Source of the DNA: Allobosea sp. TND4EK4
GTDB lineage: Bacteria; Pseudomonadota; Alphaproteobacteria; Rhizobiales; Beijerinckiaceae
Assembly: GCF_900156025.1 (NCBI RefSeq)
Contig: NZ_FTMO01000005.1
Span: 224,359-288,358 of the forward strand
Length of the DNA stretch: 64,000 nt
Reading direction: 5' to 3'
A model generated the notes under the pieces. It was given only the letters and a program-made list of their open reading frames with translations, was not told where the DNA came from and did no database searches. Every line of letters starts with the position of its first letter. Positions within the stretch are counted from its first letter, which is position 1. Shown here piece after piece: positions 7,858 through 16,517 of this stretch. Position numbers and translations under genes: made by a program.

Positions 7858-9180
7858 TCACCGCATGAAATGCAACTCGCGGAACCGGCCGCGGAAGGCC
7901 GTCACATCCTTCGCGATGGCATCGGCGGGGCGCGAGCCGTTCAGCCCCTCGGCGATGTAGCCGGCGAGTTCCGGCATGTCGGCCGCCGTCATGCCGAAGC
8001 GCACGATCTCCGGCGTGCCGAGCCTGAGCCCGTTGACGTCTCCCGGAACCTGAGTGGCCGGCAGGCCGATGCCGCAGGAGAGGATGTTCACCCCGCGCAG
8101 CCGCTTCGCCGCCGCCTGCCCGCCGCCATAGGCGGCCGCCTCGATCGCGAACTGGTGCGAGGTCGTCATGCCGCGGTCGCGGGCGAAGACCGGCACCTGC
8201 CGCTCCGACAATGCCTCGGCCAGGGCCTTCGCCGTCCTTGCCATCTCCTGCGCATAGTCCCGGCCGAAGGCCTTCCAGTCGAGCAGCGAGATCGCCAGCG
8301 CGGCCGATTTCGCCGCGTCGAAATTCGCGGTGAGCCCGGGATAGGCGATGGCATCGAGCTTTTCGGCGATGGCGGCGTCATTGGTGACGATCAGGCCCGA
8401 AGGTGGGCCGCCGAGGCTCTTATAGGTGCTCATCGTCATCAGATGGGCGCCCTCCGCCAGCGGCTGCTGCCAGCCATGGCCCGCGATCATCCCCGACATA
8501 TGCGCGGCGTCGAACAGCACCAGCGCGCCGACCTCGTCGGCGATGGCGCGGATCTCGCGGATCGGATGGGGGAAGAGGTTGAGGCTGCCGCCGATGGTGA
8601 TCATCTTCGGCTTCAACCGCAGCGCGTCCGCCCGCAGCCGCTCGACATCGACGGTATACTTCACCGGATCGACGGGCGCCGGATGCGTGACGATGCCGTA
8701 GAGACCGGCCGCTCCGGCGCCGTGATGGGTCACGTGTCCGCCGATCTCGCCCGTCGGCGCGATGATGCAGTCGCCGGGCTTGGCGGCGACCATGAAGGCA
8801 TAGAGATTGGCGATCGCGCCGGACGGCACCCGAATCTCGGCATATTTGGCGCCGAAGACCTCGGCCGCGAGTTCGGCAGCGACGATCTCGATCTGCTCGA
8901 TCGCCTCCAGCCCCATCTCGTATTTGTCGCCGGGATAGCCGAGCGAGGGCCGCGCCCCGATTCCGGCCGAGAGCAGCGCCTCGGCCTTGGGGTTCATGAC
9001 GTTGGTGGCGGGGTTGAGGTTGACGCAGTCGCGCTCGTGGATCGCGCGGTTCTCGGCGGTGAGCGTTGCGATGCGCTCGGCGATGGCGTCGAGCGGCTGG
9101 CCGGCGGTCTCGCCGGCGACCCGCTGGATGTAATCCTCACTCGCCTGCGGCACCCAGCCGCGCCGTTCCAGAGCCGTCAT
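7858..9180 (-). CDS. SHMT-fold PLP enzyme (serine hydroxymethyltransferase-like; possible alpha-methylserine aldolase/hydroxymethyltransferase)
   Basis: A 440-residue fold-type I PLP enzyme close to serine hydroxymethyltransferase. The PLP lysine is Lys254 in STYKSLGGP, where true GlyA proteins have a THKTLRGP-type motif; the PLP-contacting Asp224 and His227 are in FDAAHMSG. The His-to-Tyr and Arg-to-Gly changes suggest a paralogue with a different beta-hydroxy amino acid or a tetrahydrofolate-independent reaction. Alpha-methylserine aldolases of this fold have been described, to my recollection including from Bosea. ATG 9180 is chosen over TTG 9186 because GGGGAA lies six bases upstream. It is divergent from a LysR regulator. 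Confidence 0.8.
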   Translation of the reverse strand: MTALERRGWVPQASEDYIQRVAGETAGQPLDAIAERIATLTAENRAIHERDCVNLNPATNVMNPKAEALLSAGIGARPSLGYPGDKYEMGLEAIEQIEIVAAELAAEVFGAKYAEIRVPSGAIANLYAFMVAAKPGDCIIAPTGEIGGHVTHHGAGAAGLYGIVTHPAPVDPVKYTVDVERLRADALRLKPKMITIGGSLNLFPHPIREIRAIADEVGALVLFDAAHMSGMIAGHGWQQPLAEGAHLMTMSTYKSLGGPPSGLIVTNDAAIAEKLDAIAYPGLTANFDAAKSAALAISLLDWKAFGRDYAQEMARTAKALAEALSERQVPVFARDRGMTTSHQFAIEAAAYGGGQAAAKRLRGVNILSCGIGLPATQVPGDVNGLRLGTPEIVRFGMTAADMPELAGYIAEGLNGSRPADAIAKDVTAFRGRFRELHFMR

Positions 9181-9263
9181 CGCCAATTCCCCGCCTGTCG
9201 TTCCTGGCCCTCATAACAGCGGTTTGCAGGCGAGCGCGCAAACGAGTATTCATCGTCGGAAGA

Positions 9264-9278
9264 CTGAGGAATTCTCAG
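9264..9278. promoter_or_regulatory. LysR-type box (T-N11-A) between divergent genes
   Basis: CTGAG-GAATT-CTCAG forms an interrupted dyad containing TGAGGAATTCTCA, a T-N11-A box as bound by LysR-type regulators. It lies 20 bases before the regulator's TTG start and about 85 bases before the SHMT-like gene's start, a position that allows autoregulation and control of the divergent gene. Confidence 0.55.
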
Positions 9279-9297
9279 CCTCTGCCAGGAATGATCC

Positions 9298-10191
9298 TTG
9301 TCCGTCAGGCCGCCGCGCCCACGCCTGCCCGCGCTCAACGCCCTGCGCGCCTTCGAGGCCGCGGCGCGCCTCGAAAGCTTCGCCAAGGCCGCCGACGAAC
9401 TCGGCGTGACGCCCGGCGCGGTCACGCAGCAGGTCAGGCAATTCGAGGCCTGGCTCGGCTTTCCCGTCTTCCGCCGCCTGCCGCAGGGGGTGGTGCTGAC
9501 GGACGCCGCGCGCGAGGCCCTGCCGCGGCTGACGCGCGGCTTCGACATGCTGGGCCAGGGCGTTCAGGCGCTGCGGGAGGCGCGGCCGTCCCGCCCGCTC
9601 GCTATCGCCGCCCTGCCCTGCATCGCCCAGCTCTGGCTCTCGCCGCGCCTGCCCGCGCTGCAGCAGGCCTTTGCCGGCCTGCAGGTTTCGGTGGCAGCGA
9701 TGGAGGAGGTCCCGGATCTGCGCCGCGAGCCTTACGATCTCACCCTGTTCTACGGACCGTCGTCCGGCACCGACGCCATCCTGCCCGTCTGCGCTCCCGC
9801 CCTGGCGACACGACTCGCCACCCCAGCGGATCTTGAGCGTGAGACGCTGCTTCACGATGCGGTCTGGCGGCACGACTGGGCGCGCTGGCTGAGCTTCGCC
9901 GCTCCGGATGCCGGCATCGATGCCGCGCGCGGTCCCGCCTTCTCGCTCTACAGCCTGGCGCTCGACGCCGCCCTGGCCGGCGCGGGCGTCCTGATGGGCC
10001 GCCTGAGCCTGATCGGTCCGCCGCTGGAGACCGGGCGTCTGGTCGCGCCCTTCCCGCACGCGATGCCGACGCCGGACGCGCTGGCGATCGCCTGCTCAAG
10101 CTCATCCGGCGCCCATCGCGAGCGGCAGGCGGTGCTGGATTGGTTGTCGGCCGCTCAGATGCAGCCGCCGCAATCGCCTTCGAGGATCTGA
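9298..10191 (+). CDS. LysR-family transcriptional regulator (GcvA-like)
   Basis: A 297-residue regulator. The N-terminal winged helix-turn-helix (about residues 8-66) contains LNALRAFEAAARLESFAKA and VTQQVRQFEAWLG, typical of the GcvA subgroup, followed by a substrate-binding domain. The start is TTG 9298: AGGA lies about seven bases upstream, and the nearby ATG 9291 is in another frame. It is divergent from the SHMT-like gene, which is its likely target. Its 3' end overlaps the convergent cysE by 37 bases. Confidence 0.88.
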   Translation: MSVRPPRPRLPALNALRAFEAAARLESFAKAADELGVTPGAVTQQVRQFEAWLGFPVFRRLPQGVVLTDAAREALPRLTRGFDMLGQGVQALREARPSRPLAIAALPCIAQLWLSPRLPALQQAFAGLQVSVAAMEEVPDLRREPYDLTLFYGPSSGTDAILPVCAPALATRLATPADLERETLLHDAVWRHDWARWLSFAAPDAGIDAARGPAFSLYSLALDAALAGAGVLMGRLSLIGPPLETGRLVAPFPHAMPTPDALAIACSSSSGAHRERQAVLDWLSAAQMQPPQSPSRI

Positions 10192-11003
10192 TCCATCGAG
10201 CGCGACGGCTCGGCGCATCCGGCCTCGCCCACCACCTTGGCCGGCACGCCCGCCACGGTCTTGTTGCGCGGCACGGCCTGGAGCACCACGGAGCCCGCAG
10301 CGACGCGACTGCACTGCCCGACCTCGATATTGCCGAGGATCTTGGCACCGGCGCCGATCAGCACGCCCTTGCGAATCTTGGGGTGGCGGTCGCCCCCCTG
10401 CTTGCCCGTGCCGCCCAGGGTCACGCCGTGCAGCATCGAGACATCGTCCTCGATCACCGCCGTCTCGCCGACGACGAGCCCGGTCGCGTGGTCGAGGAAG
10501 ATGCCCTTGCCGATGGTCGCGGCCGGATTGATGTCGGTCTGGAAGATCTCCGAAGACCGTCCCTGCAGGTAAAGCGCGAAATCGCGCCGCCCCCGTCCCC
10601 AGAGCCAATGTGCCAGCCGGTGGCATTGCAGGGCGTGGAAGCCCTTGAAGAACAGCACCGGCTCGAGCACGCGGTAGCAGGCCGGATCGCGATCCAGCAC
10701 GGCCACGACATCCGCGCGCATGCCGGCACCGATCGCCGCATCGTCGGCGAGCGCCTCGGTGAAGGCCTGCTCGATCAGGTCGGCCGGCACGGACGGATGC
10801 CCGAGCCGTGTCGCGACGCGATGCGCCACCGCCGCCTCGAAGCTCGGCTGGTTGAGCACCGAGGCCATGATCAGCGTGCCCAGCGCCGGCTCGGCCGCCA
10901 CCGCGACCTCGGCTTCCGCGCGCAGGCGCGACCAGGTCGGATCGACCCGGTCGAGACCGCTGACGGGGTCACGACGTTCTGCGACGGAGCGTCCGGCTGG
11001 CAT
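10155..11003 (-). CDS. cysE: serine O-acetyltransferase CysE
   Basis: A 282-residue protein with the N-terminal helical SATase domain (WSRLRAEAEVAVAAEPALG) and C-terminal hexapeptide beta-helix repeats (DINPAATIGKGIFLDHATG, MLHGVTLGGTGKQGGDRHP). It transfers acetyl from acetyl-CoA to L-serine, the first step of cysteine synthesis. It ends in GDCGGCI rather than the usual C-terminal Ile tail extension; the terminal Ile could still dock into cysteine synthase. ATG 11003 is chosen for the GGAGAGC upstream; the longer frame to 11069 is poorly supported. Confidence 0.92.
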   Translation of the reverse strand: MPAGRSVAERRDPVSGLDRVDPTWSRLRAEAEVAVAAEPALGTLIMASVLNQPSFEAAVAHRVATRLGHPSVPADLIEQAFTEALADDAAIGAGMRADVVAVLDRDPACYRVLEPVLFFKGFHALQCHRLAHWLWGRGRRDFALYLQGRSSEIFQTDINPAATIGKGIFLDHATGLVVGETAVIEDDVSMLHGVTLGGTGKQGGDRHPKIRKGVLIGAGAKILGNIEVGQCSRVAAGSVVLQAVPRNKTVAGVPAKVVGEAGCAEPSRSMDQILEGDCGGCI

Positions 11004-11127
11004 GGTTGCTCTCCGATACGGGCCTGCGGCGGAAGGACATTCTAGCATCCGAACGGGCCTCTTGCCCAAGATGAAAGGCGCCGCTGCCCTTCACCGATAT
11101 GAGATGCGCTGAATCAAAGTCAAAGCA

Positions 11128-11147
11128 TCTCGCGACAAGTCGCGAGA
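11128..11147. promoter_or_regulatory. 20-bp palindrome upstream of cysE
   Basis: TCTCGCGAC-AA-GTCGCGAGA is a perfect inverted repeat with a two-base centre. It lies about 125 bases before the cysE start, just upstream of a TTGACT element on the minus strand (rightmost base near 11123), so it is placed like an activator or repressor site. On the minus strand no T-run follows it, so a terminator for the upstream hydrolase is less likely. The binding protein is unknown. Confidence 0.5.
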
Positions 11148-11191
11148 AAAGAAAGATTTTCTCCGGCCAGGCCGGCAGCGGTGCACCGCGA

Positions 11192-11959
11192 TCACAAGCG
11201 AGCGAGGAAGGCCAGGACCGCCTGCTTGTGGCTCTTGTCGCCGACGGCGAGATTGTGGTCGCGCCCTTGGATGGCGAAGGATTCCGCGTCGGGAATGAGC
11301 TTTGCCAGTTCCGGCCCGGAGCCGGAGACGGCGTCGGTCGTGCCCACGCTGACCAGAGTCGGGACCGCGATCTGCCCCACCTGCTCGGCGCTCAGCGTCT
11401 GGCGCGAGCCGCGAATGCAGGCGGCGAGTGCCTTGAGGTCGCTGCCCGTCTGCTCGGCGAAGGCGCGGAACATGCGCTGCATCGGGTCGGTCAGGGTATC
11501 GAGCGAGGGCGCCTCCATCGCGTCCGCGATCCCCAGCGGCAGCCCGACGCCCTCCACCAGATGGATGCCGAGCCCGCCGAGCAGCAGCGCATTCAGCCGG
11601 CGCGGATGCGCCAGCGCCAGATGAGCCGAAATCCGCGCGCCCATCGAATAGCCCATCACCGCCACGCGCGGGATGTCGAGATGGTCCATCAGCCGGCGGA
11701 CATCCTCCGCCATCACATCGGAGGAGTACGCGGCGGGCTCGTAGAGCTTCTCGCTCTGCCCGTGGCCGCGATTGTCGAGCGCGACGACGCGGTAGCCGGC
11801 ATGGGTCAGCGTCTTCGTCCACTGGGTGTTGACCCAGTTGACGGCATGGTTCGAGGCGAAACCATGGACCAGGACGATGGTCTCGTGTTTCGGCGTCTCG
11901 CCGGTCGGGGCGAGATCGACATAGGCGATCCGCACGCCATCGGAGGAAAAGCTCTGCAT
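11192..11959 (-). CDS. alpha/beta hydrolase
   Basis: A 255-residue alpha/beta-hydrolase-fold protein. The oxyanion-hole motif is HGFASN (32-37), the nucleophile is Ser105 in GYSMG, and the late His is near GRDHNLA. The LDNRGHGQS motif is typical of the epoxide hydrolase/esterase branch. The substrate is unknown. I start it at ATG 11959 because the longer open frame runs into the divergent acyltransferase-like gene. It is transcribed toward cysE but probably separately. Confidence 0.87.
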   Translation of the reverse strand: MQSFSSDGVRIAYVDLAPTGETPKHETIVLVHGFASNHAVNWVNTQWTKTLTHAGYRVVALDNRGHGQSEKLYEPAAYSSDVMAEDVRRLMDHLDIPRVAVMGYSMGARISAHLALAHPRRLNALLLGGLGIHLVEGVGLPLGIADAMEAPSLDTLTDPMQRMFRAFAEQTGSDLKALAACIRGSRQTLSAEQVGQIAVPTLVSVGTTDAVSGSGPELAKLIPDAESFAIQGRDHNLAVGDKSHKQAVLAFLARL

Positions 11960-12054
11960 CGCTCGGTCAGTCCAGCCTGTCTTGCCGATGTCCCTGCCAC
12001 GAGAGGGCGACTTTGGGTAGCTGCAGCCGAGCCTCTTGCGTATGAGCCGGGGCC

Positions 12055-13056
12055 ATGGGACCCACAGCCATGACCGAGCCAGCCCCGACGCCCGCGCCAC
12101 CCGCGGCGCCGCCGCCGATGCGCGGCGCGCGCTTCGCGCAGGTCGATGTCGCGCGCGGCATCGCGCTGCTGGCGATGTTCGTGTTCCATTTCGCCTATGA
12201 CCTGTCGAATGCCGGCCTGATCGAGACCGACATCGCCTTCGAGCCCGGCTGGCGCTGGTTCGCGCGCTGCATCGCCGGCTCCTTCCTGACCCTCGTCGGC
12301 GTCAGTCTCGTGCTGGCGACGCGCAGGGGCCTGAACCGTGCCTCCTTCCTGAGGCGCCTCGCCATGGTCTCGGCCGCCGCTCTCCTGGTCACGGCCGGCA
12401 CCGTCGTCGCGATGCCCGCCAATTTCATCTTCTTCGGCATCCTGCACCATGTCGCGGTGGCGAGCGTGCTCGCCTTGCCGTTCCTGCGCCTTCCGGTCGC
12501 CAGCGTGATCCTTTCGGCCGCGGTCGCCTTCGCCCTGCCCTCCCTCGTCGCAAGCCCGGTCCTGGATCAGAGCTGGGCGGTCTGGCTCGGCTTCTCGCGC
12601 CTTCCGCTCCAGACGGCCGACTTCGTGCCGGTCTTCCCCTGGTTCGGCTGCGTCCTCACCGGGATCGCGCTGGCGCGGATCGTTCTCCCCCGCATCGAGG
12701 ACAGCGCGGTGGCGAGCTGGCGCCCGCGCCTCCTGCCCGTCCGCATCCTCGCCTGGGGCGGCCGTCACAGCCTGCTGGTCTATCTCGTGCACCAGCCGCT
12801 CTTCATCGGACTGATCATGCTGGCGGCGCAGGTAATCGCACCCGTGCCTCGCGAGGAGAGCCGGTTCCTCGGCGACTGCCAGGCGACATGCGTTCGCTCC
12901 AATGCGGACGAAACGCTCTGCCGGGATACGTGCGCCTGCACGGTGGCGGGCCTCAAGCGCGAGAACCTGTGGGGCAAAGCGCTCGCCGATCAGCTCTCGG
13001 CCGAGGAGACGGCGCGCCTCAGCCGCCTCGCCCAGGCCTGCCTGCGCGGGCCCTGA
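12055..13056 (+). CDS. DUF1624 / heparan-alpha-glucosaminide acetyltransferase-like membrane protein with Cys-rich tail
   Basis: A 333-residue membrane protein. After a proline-rich start come about seven transmembrane segments carrying DUF1624 signatures (VDVARGIALLAMFVFHFAYDL and FPWFGCVLTGIALAR), related to membrane acyltransferases that use acetyl-CoA. The last 65 residues leave the membrane and hold cysteines at 275, 279, 289, 293 and 295 (DCQATC and CRDTCAC). This tail looks like a small disulfide or metal-binding module and is not part of the core family. ATG 12070 is an equally possible start. It diverges from the hydrolase gene. Confidence 0.8.
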   Translation: MGPTAMTEPAPTPAPPAAPPPMRGARFAQVDVARGIALLAMFVFHFAYDLSNAGLIETDIAFEPGWRWFARCIAGSFLTLVGVSLVLATRRGLNRASFLRRLAMVSAAALLVTAGTVVAMPANFIFFGILHHVAVASVLALPFLRLPVASVILSAAVAFALPSLVASPVLDQSWAVWLGFSRLPLQTADFVPVFPWFGCVLTGIALARIVLPRIEDSAVASWRPRLLPVRILAWGGRHSLLVYLVHQPLFIGLIMLAAQVIAPVPREESRFLGDCQATCVRSNADETLCRDTCACTVAGLKRENLWGKALADQLSAEETARLSRLAQACLRGP

Positions 13057-13163
13057 CGGCCTCCATGAGGCAATTCGCGCCAGCTTCCGCCGCGATCGGC
13101 TCTGGCATCCCGCAACGCAACCGGCTAGGTTGCGCCCACATTCGAGCCTGAAGAGCGACGACC

Positions 13164-13415
13164 ATGGCCGAGCACGGCATTCCGCATTTCCAGAACGATT
13201 CCGGCGTCGGGACGATCCATATCGGCGCGCGCGAATTCATGTGCATCGGCGCCAAGCCGCCCTTCGACCACCCGCATGTCTTCCTCGACATGGGCGCCGA
13301 TTCCGAGATCGTCTGCCCCTATTGCTCGACGCTCTACAAATACGATCCGGCGCTGAAGGGCGGTGAGACGAATCCGGCCGGCTGCGCCTGGCACGACACG
13401 CCCAAGGCGGCCTGA
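13164..13415 (+). CDS. CHCC zinc-finger domain protein (NDUFS6-like)
   Basis: An 83-residue protein with a CHCC zinc finger: Cys27, His36 or His38, Cys51 and Cys54 (VCPYCSTLYKYDP). It matches the bacterial proteins related to the mitochondrial complex I subunit NDUFS6. The exact role in bacteria is not established. It stands alone between two plus-strand genes. Confidence 0.87.
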   Translation: MAEHGIPHFQNDSGVGTIHIGAREFMCIGAKPPFDHPHVFLDMGADSEIVCPYCSTLYKYDPALKGGETNPAGCAWHDTPKAA

Positions 13416-13512
13416 GCCCACCGATATTTCGCCATCGCGCGGGCTCTGAGGGGCGCCCGCGCGCACTGTCAGGGCCGCGCTGTCGCGGCCGCCGCTGGAA
13501 AGGCATGATGCC

Positions 13513-14688
13513 GTGGCCGCTCCTCATATCGTCATCGCCGGCGCCGGCATCGGCGGCTTGACGGCGGGTCTGTGCCTCGCCCGGCGCGGCATCGCGGTCA
13601 CCATCGTCGAGAAGCGCACCGGCTTCGGCGAGCTCGGGGCCGGCCTGCAGATCTCGCCGAACTCCGGCCGCGTCCTGGACGGGCTGGATCTGGCCCTGCC
13701 GCTGAAGCGCGTCGCAGTCTCCTCCCGCGGCCTGACGATTCGACGCTGGCGCAGCGGCGCCGAGCTTCTGGCGATGCCGGTTACGCAGGAGCCGGGAGAG
13801 CCGCCCTTCCGCCTGCTGAAGCGCAACGACCTCCACACCGTCCTGCTCGACGCCATCCGGGCGATGCCGAACATCCGCCTGCTGGTCGGGCGCGGGGTGC
13901 AGGACGCGGCACAGGATGCCGAAGGCGTCACGATCACGCTCGACGGCAAGAACGGCGAGCCCCTGCGCGCCATCGCGCTGATCGGCGCCGATGGCGGCCG
14001 CTCCCGCGTGCGCGAACTCGCGGGCGACACCGCCCCGCCGGTCTTCACCGGCTACGAGGCCTGGCGCACCGTGCTGCCCGCCACCGGCGCGGAGATTCCG
14101 GGCGTGACGCTGCATCTGGGGGCCGGCCGTCACGCCGTGCACTATCCGGTCGCGGCCGGCCGCGAGATCAATCTCGTCATCCTCCGGCAGGCGCAGGAGG
14201 CGCGCGAAGGCTGGTCGCGCGAGGGCGACCGCGCTTTGCTGCTCGACCATGTCGCGAAGGCCTCACCCGCCCTGCGCGACCTCGCGCGCTCGGCCCCCGG
14301 TTGGCTGGTCTGGTCGCTGTTCGACCGCGCGCCTGCGGCCATGGCGAAAGGCCGGATTGCGCTCATCGGAGACGCGGCCCACCCCGTCCTGCCCTTCCTC
14401 GCCCAGGGCGCATCGCTCGCGATCGAGGACGCGGCGGTGCTTGCGCGGCATCTCGCCACGACGCTCGCCAGCGACGGGAATGCCGGCGTGGCGACGGCCC
14501 TCGCCACCTTCGCGGCCGCCCGCGCCGGCCGTGCCGCACGCGTCCAGAGCGAAAGCCGCAGCAATGGCCGCACCTATCATCTCGGCCTTCCGCTGAGCCT
14601 CGGCCGCGATCTCGTGCTGCGCAGGCTCGGCGCCGAGGGCATGCGCGCCCGCTATCGCTGGCTCTACGACTGGCGCGAGGAGGCCTGA
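13513..14688 (+). CDS. FAD-dependent monooxygenase (salicylate/3-hydroxybenzoate hydroxylase type)
   Basis: A 391-residue group A flavoprotein monooxygenase. The FAD-binding GAGIGG motif is at the N-terminus (residues 9-14), followed by GLQISPNSGRVLDGLDL. The middle GADGGRS segment and the late GDAAHPVLPFLAQGA motif complete the fingerprint of the UbiH/NahG class. Such enzymes hydroxylate aromatic rings with NAD(P)H and O2; the substrate is unknown because no aromatic pathway gene is nearby. The start is GTG 13513. A GC-rich hairpin (13437-13462) lies upstream. Confidence 0.87.
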   Translation: MAAPHIVIAGAGIGGLTAGLCLARRGIAVTIVEKRTGFGELGAGLQISPNSGRVLDGLDLALPLKRVAVSSRGLTIRRWRSGAELLAMPVTQEPGEPPFRLLKRNDLHTVLLDAIRAMPNIRLLVGRGVQDAAQDAEGVTITLDGKNGEPLRAIALIGADGGRSRVRELAGDTAPPVFTGYEAWRTVLPATGAEIPGVTLHLGAGRHAVHYPVAAGREINLVILRQAQEAREGWSREGDRALLLDHVAKASPALRDLARSAPGWLVWSLFDRAPAAMAKGRIALIGDAAHPVLPFLAQGASLAIEDAAVLARHLATTLASDGNAGVATALATFAAARAGRAARVQSESRSNGRTYHLGLPLSLGRDLVLRRLGAEGMRARYRWLYDWREEA

Positions 14689-14746
14689 TCTCGCGCTCGC
14701 CGCAATTCGTTCCTATCTCTGCGTCAGGGAAGGGACCTGAAACGAC

Positions 14747-15067
14747 ATGATCCGAACCAATCTGTTCGACCAGCTCAATCGCCGCCCCGCCGGCATGCCG
14801 CGTTGGGCCGCCTGGCTCGCCATGGCGGCGAGCTTCGCCGTCGGCATCACGCTGTTCCTGGTGGCGGCAAGCCTTGCGCTGATCCTGATCCCGGTCGTCG
14901 CGCTCGCCGGCGCGATCGCGATCTGGAGGCTGAAGGCCAGGCTCAAGGCCGCCGGCTTCGACGACCGCGCCGACCCCTTCGCGGGTCAGGCGAGGCCGCA
15001 GGGGCGCATCGAGATCATCGACGCCGAGTACCGGATCATCGAGCCCGGCGAGCCGCCGCGCCGCTGA
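14747..15067 (+). CDS. small membrane protein of unknown function
   Basis: A 106-residue protein with one long hydrophobic region (about residues 20-60, probably a two-segment hairpin) and a soluble tail rich in charged residues (IEIIDAEYRIIEP). I do not recognise a characterised family. It lies 58 bases after the monooxygenase gene and could share its transcript. Confidence 0.65.
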   Translation: MIRTNLFDQLNRRPAGMPRWAAWLAMAASFAVGITLFLVAASLALILIPVVALAGAIAIWRLKARLKAAGFDDRADPFAGQARPQGRIEIIDAEYRIIEPGEPPRR

Positions 15068-15123
15068 CGCGCCAGGACCGAAGCAAGCGGCTTTGAGACC
15101 GAAGCGGCTTGGCGCATCCCTGC

Positions 15124-16431
15124 TCAGTCGATCCGGCTGAGCAGGATCTTGTCGATGCGACGCCCGTCAAGATCGACGATCTCGAAGCGCCAGTGATCCT
15201 TGTCGAAGGTCTCGCCGACATTCGGCAAATGGTTCATCTCGGCCAGGATGAAGCCTGCGACGGTCTGGAAATCGGCGTCGCGCGGGACGGGAATCCCGAA
15301 CTCGTGCGAGAACTCGTCGACCTGCATCCAGCCGGCGACCAGGAAGGAGCCGTCCTGCCGCTGGACGACGGCGGGCTCGCTCTCCTCTTCCTCCTGGAAG
15401 GCGCCGGTGATCGCCTCGAGCACGTCGCCGGGCGTGATGATGCCTTCGAAATGGCCGTATTCGTCGAAGACCAGCGCCATGTGCACCCGGCTCATGCGGA
15501 TTTCGCGCAGCACGACGAGCGAGCTGGCCGTATCCATCACGACAGGCGCCTCATGGATCTGCTTGCGCAACGACGCGATGTCGCCGCGCCCCGCCAGGAA
15601 GTCCAGAAGCTCCTTCACGATCAGCACGCCGATGATCGCGTCGGATTCACCATCATGGACCGGCAGGCGCGAGCGGCGCGTCTCGCGCAGCTGCGTGCGG
15701 ATCTCCTCAAGCTCGTCGGAGAGATCGACGGTCTCGACCTCCCGGCGCGGCGTCATCAGCGCCCTCGCCGAACGGTCCGCAAGCCGCATCACGCCGGAGA
15801 TCATCTCGCGCTCGTCGCGCTCCAGCACGCCGGCCGTTTCGGCCTCGGCGATGATGGTGCGCACCTCTTCCTCGGTGACCCTCTCCTCGGATTCGCCCTT
15901 CTGCCCGAGCAGCCGCAGCACCGCCTTGCCCGAGATGTCGAGCAGGAACACGATCGGAGCCCCGACCCGCGCGATCAGAAGCATCGCCGGCGCAACACGG
16001 GCGGCGACCTTTTCCGGATCGCGCAGCGCGATCTGCTTTGGCACGAGCTCGCCAAGGATGAGCGAGAGATAGGTGATCAGGACGACGACGGCACCGACGC
16101 CGAGCGTATCGGAGACCGACTGCGAAAGCCCTTGTCCCACCAGCCATTCCGAGAGGCGCGCACCGAGCGTCGCGCCCGAAAAGGCGCCGGACAGGACGCC
16201 GACCAGCGTGATGCCGATCTGTACCGAGGACAGGAAGCGGCCGGGATCTTCCGCGAGGCGCATGGCGGTGGCGGCGCCTTTGCTACCTTGATCGCTCAGA
16301 ACCTTGAGCCGCGCCGGCCTTGATGAGACCACTGCGAGTTCCGACATGGAGAGCAGACCGTTGATCACGGTCAGCGCCACGACGATCAGAATTTCGGTTA
16401 ACAAAACCAGCCTGCGAACTGCGAAAGCCAC
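15124..16431 (-). CDS. CNNM/TlyC-type (HlyC/CorC) membrane protein with CBS domains
   Basis: A 435-residue protein with an N-terminal DUF21/CNNM membrane domain (about 1-190), a CBS pair (about 205-330; VHDGESDAIIGVLIVKELL and FDEYGHFEGIITPGDVLEA) and a C-terminal CorC/HlyC transporter-associated domain. Family members are linked to magnesium and other divalent-cation efflux or sensing; the hemolysin label is historical. The start is uncertain: GTG 16431 is the longest, with no clear ribosome site, and a TTG ten codons in, just before LTEILIVVAL, is possible. Confidence 0.88.
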   Translation of the reverse strand: MAFAVRRLVLLTEILIVVALTVINGLLSMSELAVVSSRPARLKVLSDQGSKGAATAMRLAEDPGRFLSSVQIGITLVGVLSGAFSGATLGARLSEWLVGQGLSQSVSDTLGVGAVVVLITYLSLILGELVPKQIALRDPEKVAARVAPAMLLIARVGAPIVFLLDISGKAVLRLLGQKGESEERVTEEEVRTIIAEAETAGVLERDEREMISGVMRLADRSARALMTPRREVETVDLSDELEEIRTQLRETRRSRLPVHDGESDAIIGVLIVKELLDFLAGRGDIASLRKQIHEAPVVMDTASSLVVLREIRMSRVHMALVFDEYGHFEGIITPGDVLEAITGAFQEEEESEPAVVQRQDGSFLVAGWMQVDEFSHEFGIPVPRDADFQTVAGFILAEMNHLPNVGETFDKDHWRFEIVDLDGRRIDKILLSRID

Positions 16432-16517
16432 AACGTCTGGCGGCCCGCTTCCGCGCTCCTTATAGCGTATTGCCGCCCCGACGCGATGGGGGGCCCATGA
16501 TTATTCGCGAGGCGCCG

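Noticed and set aside
13437..13462. 8-bp GC-rich hairpin GCGCGGGC / GCCCGCGC
   Set aside because: The loop is ten bases and no T-run follows, so I do not call it a terminator; such dyads arise often in high-GC sequence.
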